A stretch of 64,000 bases of DNA from Hyalangium ruber (GTDB lineage: Bacteria; Myxococcota; Myxococcia; Myxococcales; Myxococcaceae). The stretch lies in NCBI RefSeq assembly GCF_034259325.1, contig NZ_JAXIVS010000010.1, positions 186,001 through 250,000 of the forward strand, in the 5' to 3' direction. Shown here one piece after another: positions 26,185 to 38,420 of the stretch; position 1 is the first letter of the stretch; each line of letters begins with the position of its first letter. Made by a program: the position numbers and the translations under genes. The notes below the pieces were generated by a model. It did not search any database, was not told where the DNA came from, and was given only the letters and a program-made list of their open reading frames with translations.

Positions 26185-27468
26185 ATGAGCCTACCCTCCG
26201 CCGGCCTGGCCCTGTCTCCCCTCGACATGGCAACGAAGCCGGGAGTGCCCGAGCCCGTCACGGCCCCCTCCTCCGGAGCGCCGTGCGGGATGAGCGCTCC
26301 CGATGAGGTGCCCACCTCGGCCGAAGCAGCGATGGAGGCGCTGCACGTGCGGCTGGCCTCTCACCCTTTCTGGGACAACCGCCTGCTGCGCGCCTGCCGC
26401 CGGGGGATGCTCACGCGCGAGGACCACGCGCTCATCTTCTCCCAGTACGCCCTGCTCACCCGCTCCGCCACGCGCTTCCTCCACGCGCTGCTGGCCCAGT
26501 GTGACAGCGAGACAGGGTGTGCCCGGCTCACGCAGGCGCTCTGGGAAGAGGTGGGCGCGCCCCCGCCGGAGAAGCGGCCCGCGGCGCTCTTCCGCCGCTT
26601 CCTGCGCGAGGGGCTCGGGGTGGATGCCGATGCCACGCGCTTCCTGGACGCCACGCGCTACTTCGTGCGCGAGTGCATGGATGTGTGCCTGCGCGCCCCG
26701 CCGTGCGAGGCCAGCGCCTTCCTGGCGTTGGGGCTGGAGGCGCCCCTGCCTCGGCTCTACAGCCTCTTCGTGGATGGGCTGCTCAAGGCCGGGGTGTCCG
26801 AGCGCCACCTGCCCTTCTTCTACCGGCGGATGGATCCGGGAAGCGCCCGCGCCAGCATGCTGGAGGCGCTGGTGCTCTCGCACGTACACGAGCCGGGCTG
26901 GTTCGAGCGGTGCGCCGGGGCCATGGAGCGGGCGCTGGAGTTGCAGGGCCACTTCTTCGATGGCCTGTTCGAGGCGGTGCAGCAGCGGCGGCTCAGCCCG
27001 CTGATGGAGCGCATCCAGGCCCGGCTCCCGCTGGCGCCCGAGCAGCCCGAGCCACGCACCATCCACCTGGGAGAGGTGTCCCAGCTCGTGCCGCACTACC
27101 GCCACGCGCACGAGTGGCGAGGCATCGACTTCACCGTGGACCCGGTGCCCTTCGGCGCCGAGGTGCTGGAGACGCAGGTGCTGCGCGTGGCCCCGGGCCG
27201 CACGGATGAGGCGCGGGAGCACGCACACGAGCTGCTGCTGGTGGTGCTCGCGGGCACGGGGCGGGTCCACGTGCGCGGCACGGCGGTGGACGTCAAACCC
27301 GGTGACGCCGTCTTCGTCCCGCGCTGGGCCTCGCACCAGGCTTGCAACACCGGCGCCGAGCCGCTGGCACTCCTGGCGGTGACGGACCACGGATTGACGC
27401 GCCGCGCGCACGAGGAGGAGCTGCTGCGCACCGCACGTATCCTGCGTGAAACAGGTAATACACGCTGA
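26185..27468 (+). CDS. Heme-oxygenase-like (iron redox) domain fused to a cupin
   Basis: 427 residues. About 55-290 is an all-helical domain of the iron-containing redox enzyme/TENA-heme oxygenase-like type: HPFWDNRLLRACRRGMLTREDH, then SQYALLTRSATRFL, WEEVG, and HVHEPGWFERC. About 310-410 is a cupin with the metal-binding HAHE, followed by GDAVFVPRWASHQACN, matching both cupin motifs. Fusions of this kind are often in small-molecule pathways, where the helical part oxidises a substrate at a di-iron centre. The start is uncertain: ATG 26185 was chosen, with 26227 and 26290 as alternatives. No substrate can be inferred. Confidence 0.75.
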   Translation: MSLPSAGLALSPLDMATKPGVPEPVTAPSSGAPCGMSAPDEVPTSAEAAMEALHVRLASHPFWDNRLLRACRRGMLTREDHALIFSQYALLTRSATRFLHALLAQCDSETGCARLTQALWEEVGAPPPEKRPAALFRRFLREGLGVDADATRFLDATRYFVRECMDVCLRAPPCEASAFLALGLEAPLPRLYSLFVDGLLKAGVSERHLPFFYRRMDPGSARASMLEALVLSHVHEPGWFERCAGAMERALELQGHFFDGLFEAVQQRRLSPLMERIQARLPLAPEQPEPRTIHLGEVSQLVPHYRHAHEWRGIDFTVDPVPFGAEVLETQVLRVAPGRTDEAREHAHELLLVVLAGTGRVHVRGTAVDVKPGDAVFVPRWASHQACNTGAEPLALLAVTDHGLTRRAHEEELLRTARILRETGNTR

Positions 27469-27616
27469 AAACACGTGTCTCCCGATGGCAGGCCTTCCCA
27501 GGAAAAATGAGCCTGGCGGGGTTTCCAAATACATCGGCCGTGTCTACTTCGTTTGCGTCCCAGCCTTTTCGCACGGCCCCCGTAGCACCCCTGCCCTCAG
27601 GCGGGGAGGAACCCCC

Positions 27617-28594
27617 ATGAAGCCACTTCCTGTGTCTCCGCTGCTCCCCCGCGGTGCGTTCCGGTGCGTCTCGCTGCTGCTTGTACTCACCGTGGTGGGT
27701 GGAGTGGGTTGCGGCCCGGAGGCGCTTTGGCCCGAAGGCGCGCCGGAGCTGGGCGCCCAGGAACAAGCGCTGGAGGACTTCCAAATCTTGCACCTCAGCG
27801 ACAACGGGCTGTCCGTCAATGGCCTGTCCGTCAACGGCCTGTCCGTCAACGGCCTGTCCGTCAATGGATTGTCCCTGAGCGCGCTGTCCGCGCTGTCGTT
27901 CCGGCTGTGGTTCGACACGAAGCCGTACGCCCATGACGAGCTCATGCGCTACGTCATCTACTGCGCCGTGCCGCAGGGGGAGAGCCGCAGCTACTTCAGC
28001 CTGACCACGCTGCGCACCTATACGTGGGTGGGCGGGTTGGGGCTGGCGCCGAACTGGGCCTACGGGTCGACGGCCACCCTGGAGGAGCAGCAGGTCGTCT
28101 CCGCGTGCCTGGCGGCTCACACCAACCCCTACCAGCAGCATGTCCCCATCTCCGTGCTGGGCCTCAAGGGCGACGGCACCCCGATGCCCATCGCGCCCTC
28201 GGAGCTGACCGACTACGAAACGACGGAGGCCTGCTTCTTCGGCAACCTGTTCGCCGGGGGAAACCTCTACGCGGGCAATGACCGTGCCGCGCTGGCCCCC
28301 GAGGAGAGCACCTCCCGGAGCTGCGCCCTGTCCTCCACGGCGAGCGGCGTGAACCCGGAGTGCCCGCCCGTCCTCCGGGTGGGCGCGTGCGAGGCGCTCT
28401 CCTGCACGATGGACGCCGACTCGCTGTACTACACGCAATGCACCTACGGAGGGGTGACGTACCGGCCCATCACCACGCGCATCCGCGCGGTGGACCTCAA
28501 CGTGTGCGGCGATGGCATCTGCCAGAAGACGGAGAGCTGCGGCACGGGCACCACGGCGAACAGCTGCCTGGCTGACTGTGGCGCCTGCCTCTGA
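27617..28594 (+). CDS. Secreted lipoprotein with NGLSV repeats and Cys-rich tail
   Basis: 325 residues: a lipoprotein signal (about 1-32; lipobox VGGVGC), a tandem repeat of NGLSV (about 63-87), a domain of about 190 residues of unknown function with several Cys, and a tail CGDGICQKTESC...DCGAC typical of extracellular Cys-rich repeats in myxobacteria. GGGGAGGAACCCCC precedes the ATG at 27617, a strong ribosome site. It is predicted to be outside the cytoplasm and lipid-anchored. A similar CGDAVCSAWETHASCSADC tail occurs in the lipoprotein at 48372. No enzymatic motif is recognised. Confidence 0.8.
   Translation: MKPLPVSPLLPRGAFRCVSLLLVLTVVGGVGCGPEALWPEGAPELGAQEQALEDFQILHLSDNGLSVNGLSVNGLSVNGLSVNGLSLSALSALSFRLWFDTKPYAHDELMRYVIYCAVPQGESRSYFSLTTLRTYTWVGGLGLAPNWAYGSTATLEEQQVVSACLAAHTNPYQQHVPISVLGLKGDGTPMPIAPSELTDYETTEACFFGNLFAGGNLYAGNDRAALAPEESTSRSCALSSTASGVNPECPPVLRVGACEALSCTMDADSLYYTQCTYGGVTYRPITTRIRAVDLNVCGDGICQKTESCGTGTTANSCLADCGACL
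27803..27877 (+). repeat. Five 15-bp in-frame tandem repeats (NGLSV)
   Basis: Units start at 27803, 27818, 27833, 27848 and 27863 with consensus AAC GGC CTG TCC GTC. The fifth has drifted (AAT GGA TTG TCC CTG) and is followed by a half-related SALSALS. Near-identical units in a coding region suggest length variation by slippage. Confidence 0.9.
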
Positions 28595-28648
28595 GGCAGT
28601 GCGCGAGGCGCTTCGCCATCCCCCGCGCGCGGAGTAGGCTGCGCGGCC

Positions 28649-29401
28649 ATGTCCGAGACCCTGCTGACGCAGGACGGGGAGGGCGTTCGCACCCTCACTT
28701 TCAACCGTCCCGAGAAGAAGAACGCCTTCACCCATGCCATGTACGAGGCCGCCACCGAGGCGCTGCTCCGGGCGGGCATGGAGGACAGCGTGCGCGTGGT
28801 GCTGCTCACCGGTGCCGGTGGCACCTTCACCGCGGGCAATGACATTGGTGACTTCCTGGAGCGCCCGCCCGCCGGCGAGGACAGCGCGGTGTTCCGCTTC
28901 CTGCGCGCGCTGGTGAACCACGACAAGCCCATCGTGGCCGCGGTGGATGGGCCGGCGGTGGGCATCGGCACGACGATGCTCCTGCACTGTGACTACGTGG
29001 TGGCCTCCGAGCGCGCGCGCTTCGTCATGCCCTTCATCAACCTGGGCGTGTGCCCGGAAGGCGCCTCCAGCCTGCTGCTGCCGCGCAACGCGGGCATGAC
29101 GCTGGCGAGCGAGCTGCTGATGTTCGGCGAGCCCTTCGACGCGGCCACCGCGCAGCGCGCCGGCTTCGTCAGCCGCGTGGTGCCCGACGCCCAGTTGATG
29201 GAGGTGGCCGGCGAGCGCGCCCGGGCCCTGGCCGCCAAGCCCACCGAGGCGCTGAAGGTGACCAAGCGCCTGCTGCGAGAGCCGCTGCGCGCCGAGGTGA
29301 ACGCCACCCTGCGCCGCGAGGGCGCCGAGTTCGTCAAGCGGCTCAACTCGGACGAGGCGCGCGAGGCCTTCCTCGCCTTCATGAACCGCAAGGCGAAGTA
29401 G
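28649..29401 (+). CDS. Enoyl-CoA hydratase/isomerase family protein
   Basis: 250 residues of the crotonase fold. The oxyanion-hole segment TAGNDIGDF (about 69-77) and the second loop GPAVGIGTTMLLHCDYVVAS (about 100-119) are clear, as is NLGVCPEGASSLLL. The classic catalytic Glu pair of true hydratases is not obvious, so it may be an isomerase or another crotonase. It acts in fatty-acid or CoA-thioester metabolism in the cytoplasm. It starts at the ATG at 28649. Confidence 0.88.
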   Translation: MSETLLTQDGEGVRTLTFNRPEKKNAFTHAMYEAATEALLRAGMEDSVRVVLLTGAGGTFTAGNDIGDFLERPPAGEDSAVFRFLRALVNHDKPIVAAVDGPAVGIGTTMLLHCDYVVASERARFVMPFINLGVCPEGASSLLLPRNAGMTLASELLMFGEPFDAATAQRAGFVSRVVPDAQLMEVAGERARALAAKPTEALKVTKRLLREPLRAEVNATLRREGAEFVKRLNSDEAREAFLAFMNRKAK

Positions 29402-29434
29402 CCCGGCTCCGAGGGGCACCACCGTGGCCTCGCC

Positions 29435-29839
29435 TCAGTCGGGCCCCTCGTTCGTTTTCTTCCGGAGCAGGAAGGCATCCGCGAAGCCCTGCACGCGGGC
29501 CTGCGGCCTCGAGAAGATGAAGGTGATGATGCTGACCCGCCGCTCCGAGTACGCGGTCGCCAGCTCCGCGATGGAGCGCACATCGTCGGAGCTCGCCGGA
29601 CTGTAGCGGTACGCCACCGGCGAGTCCCCGCTGCGGACGAGCAGCCGGCTCCCGGCGAGGTCCTCCAACCGGAGGGCCGCGGATGCTTCGGTGATGCGCA
29701 GCTCCAGTGCCACCGCGGATGCCGTCCATTCCCGCTCCGTCACGTTTCGAAGCAGGAGGAGGACCTCCAGCTTCTCGATGGAGTCGATGTGCGTCATGAG
29801 GAAGCGCTGGACCCGCTGTGTAAGAGCGGCTTCAGTCAC
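29435..29839 (-). CDS. Small winged-helix-like transcriptional regulator
   Basis: A 134-residue protein with a helix-strand pattern of a winged helix: IEKLEVLLLLRNVTEREWTA, VALELRITEASAALRLEDLAGSRLL (putative recognition helix), then RYSPASSDDVRSIAELATAY and a C-terminal helix SIITFIFSRPQARVQGFADAF. It resembles MarR/ArsR-sized regulators but no named family is certain. A GTG start at 29839 is chosen; the frame upstream lacks sense. Two 20-bp direct repeats lie 21-60 bp upstream and overlap the likely promoter, so it is probably autoregulated. Convergent with the enoyl-CoA hydratase. Confidence 0.6.
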   Translation of the reverse strand: MTEAALTQRVQRFLMTHIDSIEKLEVLLLLRNVTEREWTASAVALELRITEASAALRLEDLAGSRLLVRSGDSPVAYRYSPASSDDVRSIAELATAYSERRVSIITFIFSRPQARVQGFADAFLLRKKTNEGPD

Positions 29840-29847
29840 GCAGCTAC

Positions 29848-29899
29848 CTATTATCCTGGTTACTTTGAGCGTCAACCAATTACTTTGAACATCAACAAA
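29848..29899 (-). promoter_or_regulatory. Promoter overlapped by two 20-bp direct repeats
   Basis: Direct repeats at 29860-29879 and 29880-29899 on the + strand: TTACTTTGAGCGTCAACCAA and TTACTTTGAACATCAACAAA (17 of 20 matches), each holding the dyad TTGAnnnTCAA. On the - strand the first repeat supplies a -35 TTGACG (29875-29870) and, 16 bp on, TAATAG (29853-29848) could be the -10. Transcription would then start near 29841, almost at the GTG, so the message may be leaderless. An AT-rich patch in GC-rich DNA. Confidence 0.5.
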
Positions 29900-30071
29900 T
29901 AACTCGCATGGGACTGTTCCCCAGGAATCACGTGCCCGCGCCCGTCCGGTTGAGCGCCCAGGACCGGGCGTCCGCCGTCCTCCTGGGTTGCTGCCTCCTC
30001 CGGCCGTTCGTAGCTTTCGAGAAGCGCGCTCGGGCCGCGAGCGAGCACCGATCAGGAAGGACGGTGGCGGG

Positions 30072-30986
30072 ATGGGGAAGGAGCGCGCGGGCCCGATGGA
30101 GGCGCTTCGCAACCTGGCGTTGACGCTCAACCGCCTGGCGGTGCGCGAAGCCACGAGCGGCGCGGTGCGAGGGGCGGCTGACGGACTGCGTCAGGAGCTG
30201 CCGGAGTTCGACGCGCAGCTGCGCGCGCTGTTGGAAGACGCGCTCACGGTGCTGGGGCGGCTGGTGCATCAAGCGGCCGAGCGAGAGGGGCAGGAGCCGG
30301 GGGCGGCGGCCCGCACGCTGGCGACGTCGGCGATGCAAGGGGCGCTGGAGGTGCTGGAGCAGGAGTGGCAGGACGGGGGCATGCCGCTGCACTCCTTCGT
30401 GGAGCGCCTGAACCGGCTGCTGGACGAGGTGGTGGCCTTCGCCCACTCGCGCACCGAGGAGATTCACTCGCCAGGAGAGCGCGCCCAGGCCATGGCGCGG
30501 GGGGTGGTGACGGCGGCCATGGAGGGGCTCCACGGAGCTGTGCCGACCTTCGCGGAGGACGCGCGGCTGCTGGCGCCGCTGGGAGCGGAGGTGGCCTCGA
30601 AGGTGGGCCAGGGGCTCGTGGAGGGCGTGGCGTCGAAGCTCCAGGAGAACTCCGACCCCTTCGAGAAGCTGCTCGAGCGCGCCGGCCGAGGACTGGTGCG
30701 GGGCATCGCCGCGGGTATCCGCGAGGAGCTGGCGTCCAGCCCAGGGGCTTCGCGCGAGGCGCTGGGGGCGTCCCTGGAGACGCTCGTCGAGCGCTCCGCG
30801 GCCGCGACCGTCCGAGGTGCTGGCGGGGCGCTGTCGCAGCAGTGGCGGAGAACGAGCCGGGAGCTCACGAACGGCGCGCTGGAGGCACTGGGGACGGTGC
30901 TGCGCCGACCGCTGCGGGTCGCGGTGGGCGCGGGCAGTGCGCTGGTGGCCCTGTCCCTCTTATCGATGCGCTGGCGCCGCGCTTGA
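30072..30986 (+). CDS. Helical hypothetical protein with C-terminal membrane anchor
   Basis: 304 residues, almost entirely helical and rich in Ala/Glu/Arg/Leu with no Cys. Several segments have the loose pattern 'G(A/V)..GA...L..E' (AVRGAADGLRQELP, GLVRGIAAGIREEL, TVRGAGGALSQQW) that could be weak internal repeats. The last helix (about 277-296, VAVGAGSALVALSLLSMRW) is hydrophobic, making it a tail-anchored protein candidate. The ATG at 30072 was chosen; 30096 is an alternative. I do not recognise a family. It is convergent with the orphan immunity gene, 18 bp apart. Confidence 0.6.
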   Translation: MGKERAGPMEALRNLALTLNRLAVREATSGAVRGAADGLRQELPEFDAQLRALLEDALTVLGRLVHQAAEREGQEPGAAARTLATSAMQGALEVLEQEWQDGGMPLHSFVERLNRLLDEVVAFAHSRTEEIHSPGERAQAMARGVVTAAMEGLHGAVPTFAEDARLLAPLGAEVASKVGQGLVEGVASKLQENSDPFEKLLERAGRGLVRGIAAGIREELASSPGASREALGASLETLVERSAAATVRGAGGALSQQWRRTSRELTNGALEALGTVLRRPLRVAVGAGSALVALSLLSMRWRRA

Positions 30987-31004
30987 GACGGAGCAGAGCC
31001 GAGG

Positions 31005-35615
<4,611 letters not shown>

Positions 35616-35686
35616 CTCTGCACCTTCCTCGACGTCAGCGGTACAGGCCTTGACGTTGCCGGTGGCCTCTCTGTCAAAGTGCTGGG

Positions 35687-36520
35687 GTGATCCTCTGCCC
35701 AGAATGCGGTGCCTCCAACTCCGAGACACGCGAGTACTGCCTGGGCTGCATGGGCGATCTCCCTGAGAACCGTACGGCCAAGCCCGCTGCTGGAGGGCCC
35801 GGTACAAGCAGCGGCGCCCCGGACGGAGAGAGTGCCGCCATCACCGATAGTGCGCCCCCCGATGGGGTGGTGGCCTCGATGGAAGCGGCGAATCGCCTCG
35901 ACGTTCCAAGCGCCAGTGTCTCAACCGCCGCGTTCTCCGAGTCCGAGGCACTGACCATTCCGGGCTCTGCGTGTCCGCGTCACCCGGACATGCCCGCCGC
36001 TGGCACCTGCGTGCGGTGTGGGACGTTCTTCTGCGCGCAATGCGTCCCAAGCGTCCTCGAGAAGAACATCGAGTGCCCCAGCTGCCTCGAATCGAAGGAG
36101 GGACGCGACGCACCGGCGACGGTGAAGGCCATCATCCGGGAGCAGTGGAGCACCCTCGCGCTGCTGGGCCTGCTCGTCGGCGGAGTCAATTTCGCCTCCG
36201 TGATCGCGAACTCCGAGCGGTTCAACCTCGGTGGCGACACGGGACTCTTCGTCATCGCGTTGCTCACGGGTGCCCTCATGGCCCTGCCCTTCGCCATCGC
36301 CGCGCTGATGGTGGGCCTCGTTCGACGCATGTGGGCAATCTGGGTCGGCTATGTCATCGAGACCGTGATGTTCGTGCTGATCGCGCTCATCTCCTTCGGG
36401 TTCAACTTCATCACCGCCATCTCCATCGGCGTGCCCATCTGGTCACTGACTCGCGTCCTCAGATTGGGCGAACTCATGCAGAAGTATCCGAACGCGCTGG
36501 AAGCCAGTCGCAGCGCGTGA
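35687..36520 (+). CDS. Zinc-ribbon/B-box membrane protein
   Basis: 277 residues. An N-terminal zinc ribbon CPECGASNSETREYCLGC (C4, C7, C18, C21), a low-complexity Ala/Gly/Ser/Pro linker, a B-box-like finger CPRHPDMPAAGTCVRC...FFCAQC (about 95-121) plus CPSC, then four membrane helices (about 150-255) resembling a Yip1-like bundle. The start is GTG at 35687. It lies 71 bp after the NTPase gene on the same strand and could share its transcript. Function unknown; zinc-binding cytoplasmic parts suggest a scaffold or a regulator of a membrane event. Confidence 0.7.
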   Translation: MILCPECGASNSETREYCLGCMGDLPENRTAKPAAGGPGTSSGAPDGESAAITDSAPPDGVVASMEAANRLDVPSASVSTAAFSESEALTIPGSACPRHPDMPAAGTCVRCGTFFCAQCVPSVLEKNIECPSCLESKEGRDAPATVKAIIREQWSTLALLGLLVGGVNFASVIANSERFNLGGDTGLFVIALLTGALMALPFAIAALMVGLVRRMWAIWVGYVIETVMFVLIALISFGFNFITAISIGVPIWSLTRVLRLGELMQKYPNALEASRSA

Positions 36521-36543
36521 GCAGCGCTCCAAGGCCAAGGAGT

Positions 36544-37431
36544 TCAGAGTGGCTGCACCGAGTCGAGGATCGCCAGGTTGCGCGCCAGGGTGTGCTCGAG
36601 ATGGGCCAGCGGCGACTGGGTGTCGATGCACAGGAGCGTCGTGCCGTAGGTGCGTACCTCGCGAATTCGCACGGTCGGGTAGGTCTCCCGGGTGCCGTAT
36701 CGCATGGCCCGTGCGCTGGCGGACCGGGCCAGGGCTGGGTGATCGATAGGTGTCTCGACACCGAAGCCCTGAAGGTTGACCTCGGCCAATTCTTCCAGCT
36801 CCGCCGGGTCCACGTCGCGGACGACCTGCAGGAGAAACTGGTTGCGACAAGGGTTCTTCGACTGCTCCAGCCAATCGATCGCCGGCGCCGCGAACGTCAC
36901 CGCATCGGCCACTTCGCGCGTGAGCTGCCAGGTCTCCGGAAGCTGGAAGCGAAACCCTTGAGCCTCGACGACATGCAGCGGCACCGCGTAGGACGCTGCC
37001 AGCGCACGCAGCGCCAACAAGCCCGGCGTGGCGATCTTGGAGATGGAGGCGTTCTGGGTTCTGGCCAGCTTGTCGTCGAGCCGTTGCAGGGTCGCCGCAT
37101 CCAGCGGGGCCTGATTGAGGAAGAAGCGCACGCAGTCGTACTCGACCCAGTCGAAACCGTCATCCAGGTGTCGCAGCGCTAGCGGCGCAGCGTCGGCGTA
37201 CCAGCGATGCGCGATGGCCTCCAGCGCCAGGCTGCCCAGGCGCCGCATGTGCGGCGAAGCCTGATCAAACAACTGGCGGATCAGGGCGAAATCCCGCGCG
37301 TCCTCCACCGCTCCGGCCAGCCCCTGGCCGACACGCAACTGCTCGGCGAAATCAACCCTGCCGTCGCCTTCCGCCAGCGCCTCCTCGAACGAACGGATGC
37401 GGCGGTTCATCTCCTCGAGTTGGTCAGACAT
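36544..37431 (-). CDS. Hypothetical protein of a possibly foreign cassette
   Basis: A 295-residue soluble, mostly helical N-terminal half (SDQLEEMNRRIRSFEEALAE) with a beta-richer C-terminal half. No motif recognised. GAGAGGGTG precedes the ATG at 37431, and the first 8 bp overlap the end of the upstream gene, so the two are co-translated. Its protein style (few Ala/Arg runs, SDQLEEM start) looks unlike its neighbours and more like a gammaproteobacterial protein; this is an impression, not a measurement. Confidence 0.6.
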   Translation of the reverse strand: MSDQLEEMNRRIRSFEEALAEGDGRVDFAEQLRVGQGLAGAVEDARDFALIRQLFDQASPHMRRLGSLALEAIAHRWYADAAPLALRHLDDGFDWVEYDCVRFFLNQAPLDAATLQRLDDKLARTQNASISKIATPGLLALRALAASYAVPLHVVEAQGFRFQLPETWQLTREVADAVTFAAPAIDWLEQSKNPCRNQFLLQVVRDVDPAELEELAEVNLQGFGVETPIDHPALARSASARAMRYGTRETYPTVRIREVRTYGTTLLCIDTQSPLAHLEHTLARNLAILDSVQPL

Positions 37432-37939
37432 CACCCTCTCGTTGGGCGCGACTGATCCATTGAAAGAAAGCCGCATGTGCGGCCACCACCTCGGGAGGTA
37501 CGTTTCCGAGCGACAGTTGCAGACGGAAGTAGGCCGCCAGCTGGCGCTCGCCCTCCTTCGACAATGGCGACCCCAGCAGCGTCAGTGGCCGGGCCTGGAG
37601 GATCTCGAGTTCGGGGCCGGTCAGCGGCCGCACGCCGTGCCGAGGACCGGGCTCGATGACTTGTCGCAGCAGTTCCAGGCGCGACTCGCCGCTGTCCAGC
37701 ACATGGCGAATCCTGGCCCAGACCGGGCCGCGGAGCTCGCCCGACGTGAGCTGGGCGAGATTCAGGGCACGGGCGTACGCATAGAACACCAGCACACCGT
37801 CGCGTACCGGCCAGCTCGAGGGGATGGGGTCGGTCAGGACGTATTGCCAGACGAGATCACGGCCCCCGGGGCGGAGCGTTTCCCAGACCGGACGAACGAG
37901 GTCATCCACGAGGGCGAGGCGTTGCGAGTCCGTCAGCAT
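37424..37939 (-). CDS. Hypothetical protein, second gene of the cassette
   Basis: 171 residues, soluble, helical, with 'GVLVFYAYARALN' and 'GPVWARIRHVLDSGESRLELL' segments but no known motif. Its ATG overlaps the stop of the truncated upstream gene (ATGCTGA) and its own stop overlaps the next ATG by 8 bp. Such tight overlaps show the genes once worked as a three-gene unit. Function unknown. Confidence 0.6.
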   Translation of the reverse strand: MLTDSQRLALVDDLVRPVWETLRPGGRDLVWQYVLTDPIPSSWPVRDGVLVFYAYARALNLAQLTSGELRGPVWARIRHVLDSGESRLELLRQVIEPGPRHGVRPLTGPELEILQARPLTLLGSPLSKEGERQLAAYFRLQLSLGNVPPEVVAAHAAFFQWISRAQREGDV

Positions 37940-38095
37940 CGTCGGTCATCCAGGCTCTGGCCGTCGGGCTGCGGCACGTCGCGCCAGCCGTCGGTCCTGT
38001 CGTGGCGGTCGACCCCGAAGGACATCCCCCCTCGAAGCCGTTCATCACCGCCACATCGTCGTCGATCTCGCTGAAGAAACAAGCCGCACGGAGTA
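37933..38095 (-). pseudogene. Truncated and frameshifted 3' end of a lost upstream gene
   Basis: Read on the - strand, FFSEIDDDVAVMNGFEG continues one frame away as MSFGVDRHDRTDGWRDVPQP and ends DDRRC, stop, at 37933. The frame jump lies in a run of six G, consistent with one lost G. The 5' part is absent; non-matching sequence lies upstream. Its stop overlaps the ATG of the downstream gene as expected for an operon. Confidence 0.5.
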
Positions 38096-38104
38096 GCGAG
38101 CCGC

Positions 38105-38314
38105 TTACAGCTCGCGGTCCGCCTCCTCCTGAAAGGCGCGGTACTCGTCGTCTGTCGTGTTCTCCAACGCCTTGGCGTTCAGCTCATGAGGACGGTCAGC
38201 GAGGATCTTCCCGTGGTCGCCGGCCCAATCGAAGTTCAGATAGCGATTGTCGAAGAGAAAGTGGATGAACTCCTCCGCCACATAGACGCAGGAGAATTCT
38301 CGCAGCAGGTTCAT
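38105..38314 (-). pseudogene. Short fragment of an unrecognised gene
   Basis: A 69-residue frame beginning MNLLREFSCVYVAEEFIHFL and ending YRAFQEEADREL. Its composition is like a genuine protein C-terminus (balanced, acidic), but there is no ribosome site and the frame runs on upstream into EQEHHGVCETRA and then into the hairpin element. I infer a 5'-truncated gene end. It could also be a tiny intact gene. Confidence 0.35.
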
Positions 38315-38344
38315 CGCCCGGGTCTCGCAAACTCCATGGTGCTC

Positions 38345-38382
38345 CTGCTCAACCTGTCCGGCTGTCTGACAGGTTTGAGCAG
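38345..38382. repeat. 25-bp palindromic element, copy 1 (downstream of kinase gene)
   Basis: Core at 38351-38375, an imperfect palindrome AACCTGTC...GACAGGTT, extended by CTGCTC/GAGCAG arms into a longer stem with one bulge. It is 39 bp past the stop of the kinase gene. The core matches the element at 39794-39818 at 22 of 25 positions (same strand comparison). No T-run follows, so it is not a textbook terminator. Confidence 0.7.
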
Positions 38383-38420
38383 AGCCCGCCGGTCCGGGGC
38401 GACGGCGACCAGGACGGTGC

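Noticed and set aside
27293-29422. A 709-residue open frame on the - strand
   Set aside because: It is the mirror of the cupin, lipoprotein and enoyl-CoA hydratase genes on the + strand. It is Arg/Gly/His/Ala-rich with no motif, a common effect of high-GC third positions.
29908-30123. A 71-residue frame between the regulator and the helical protein
   Set aside because: Arg/Ala/Trp-rich, no ribosome site, ends inside the next gene.
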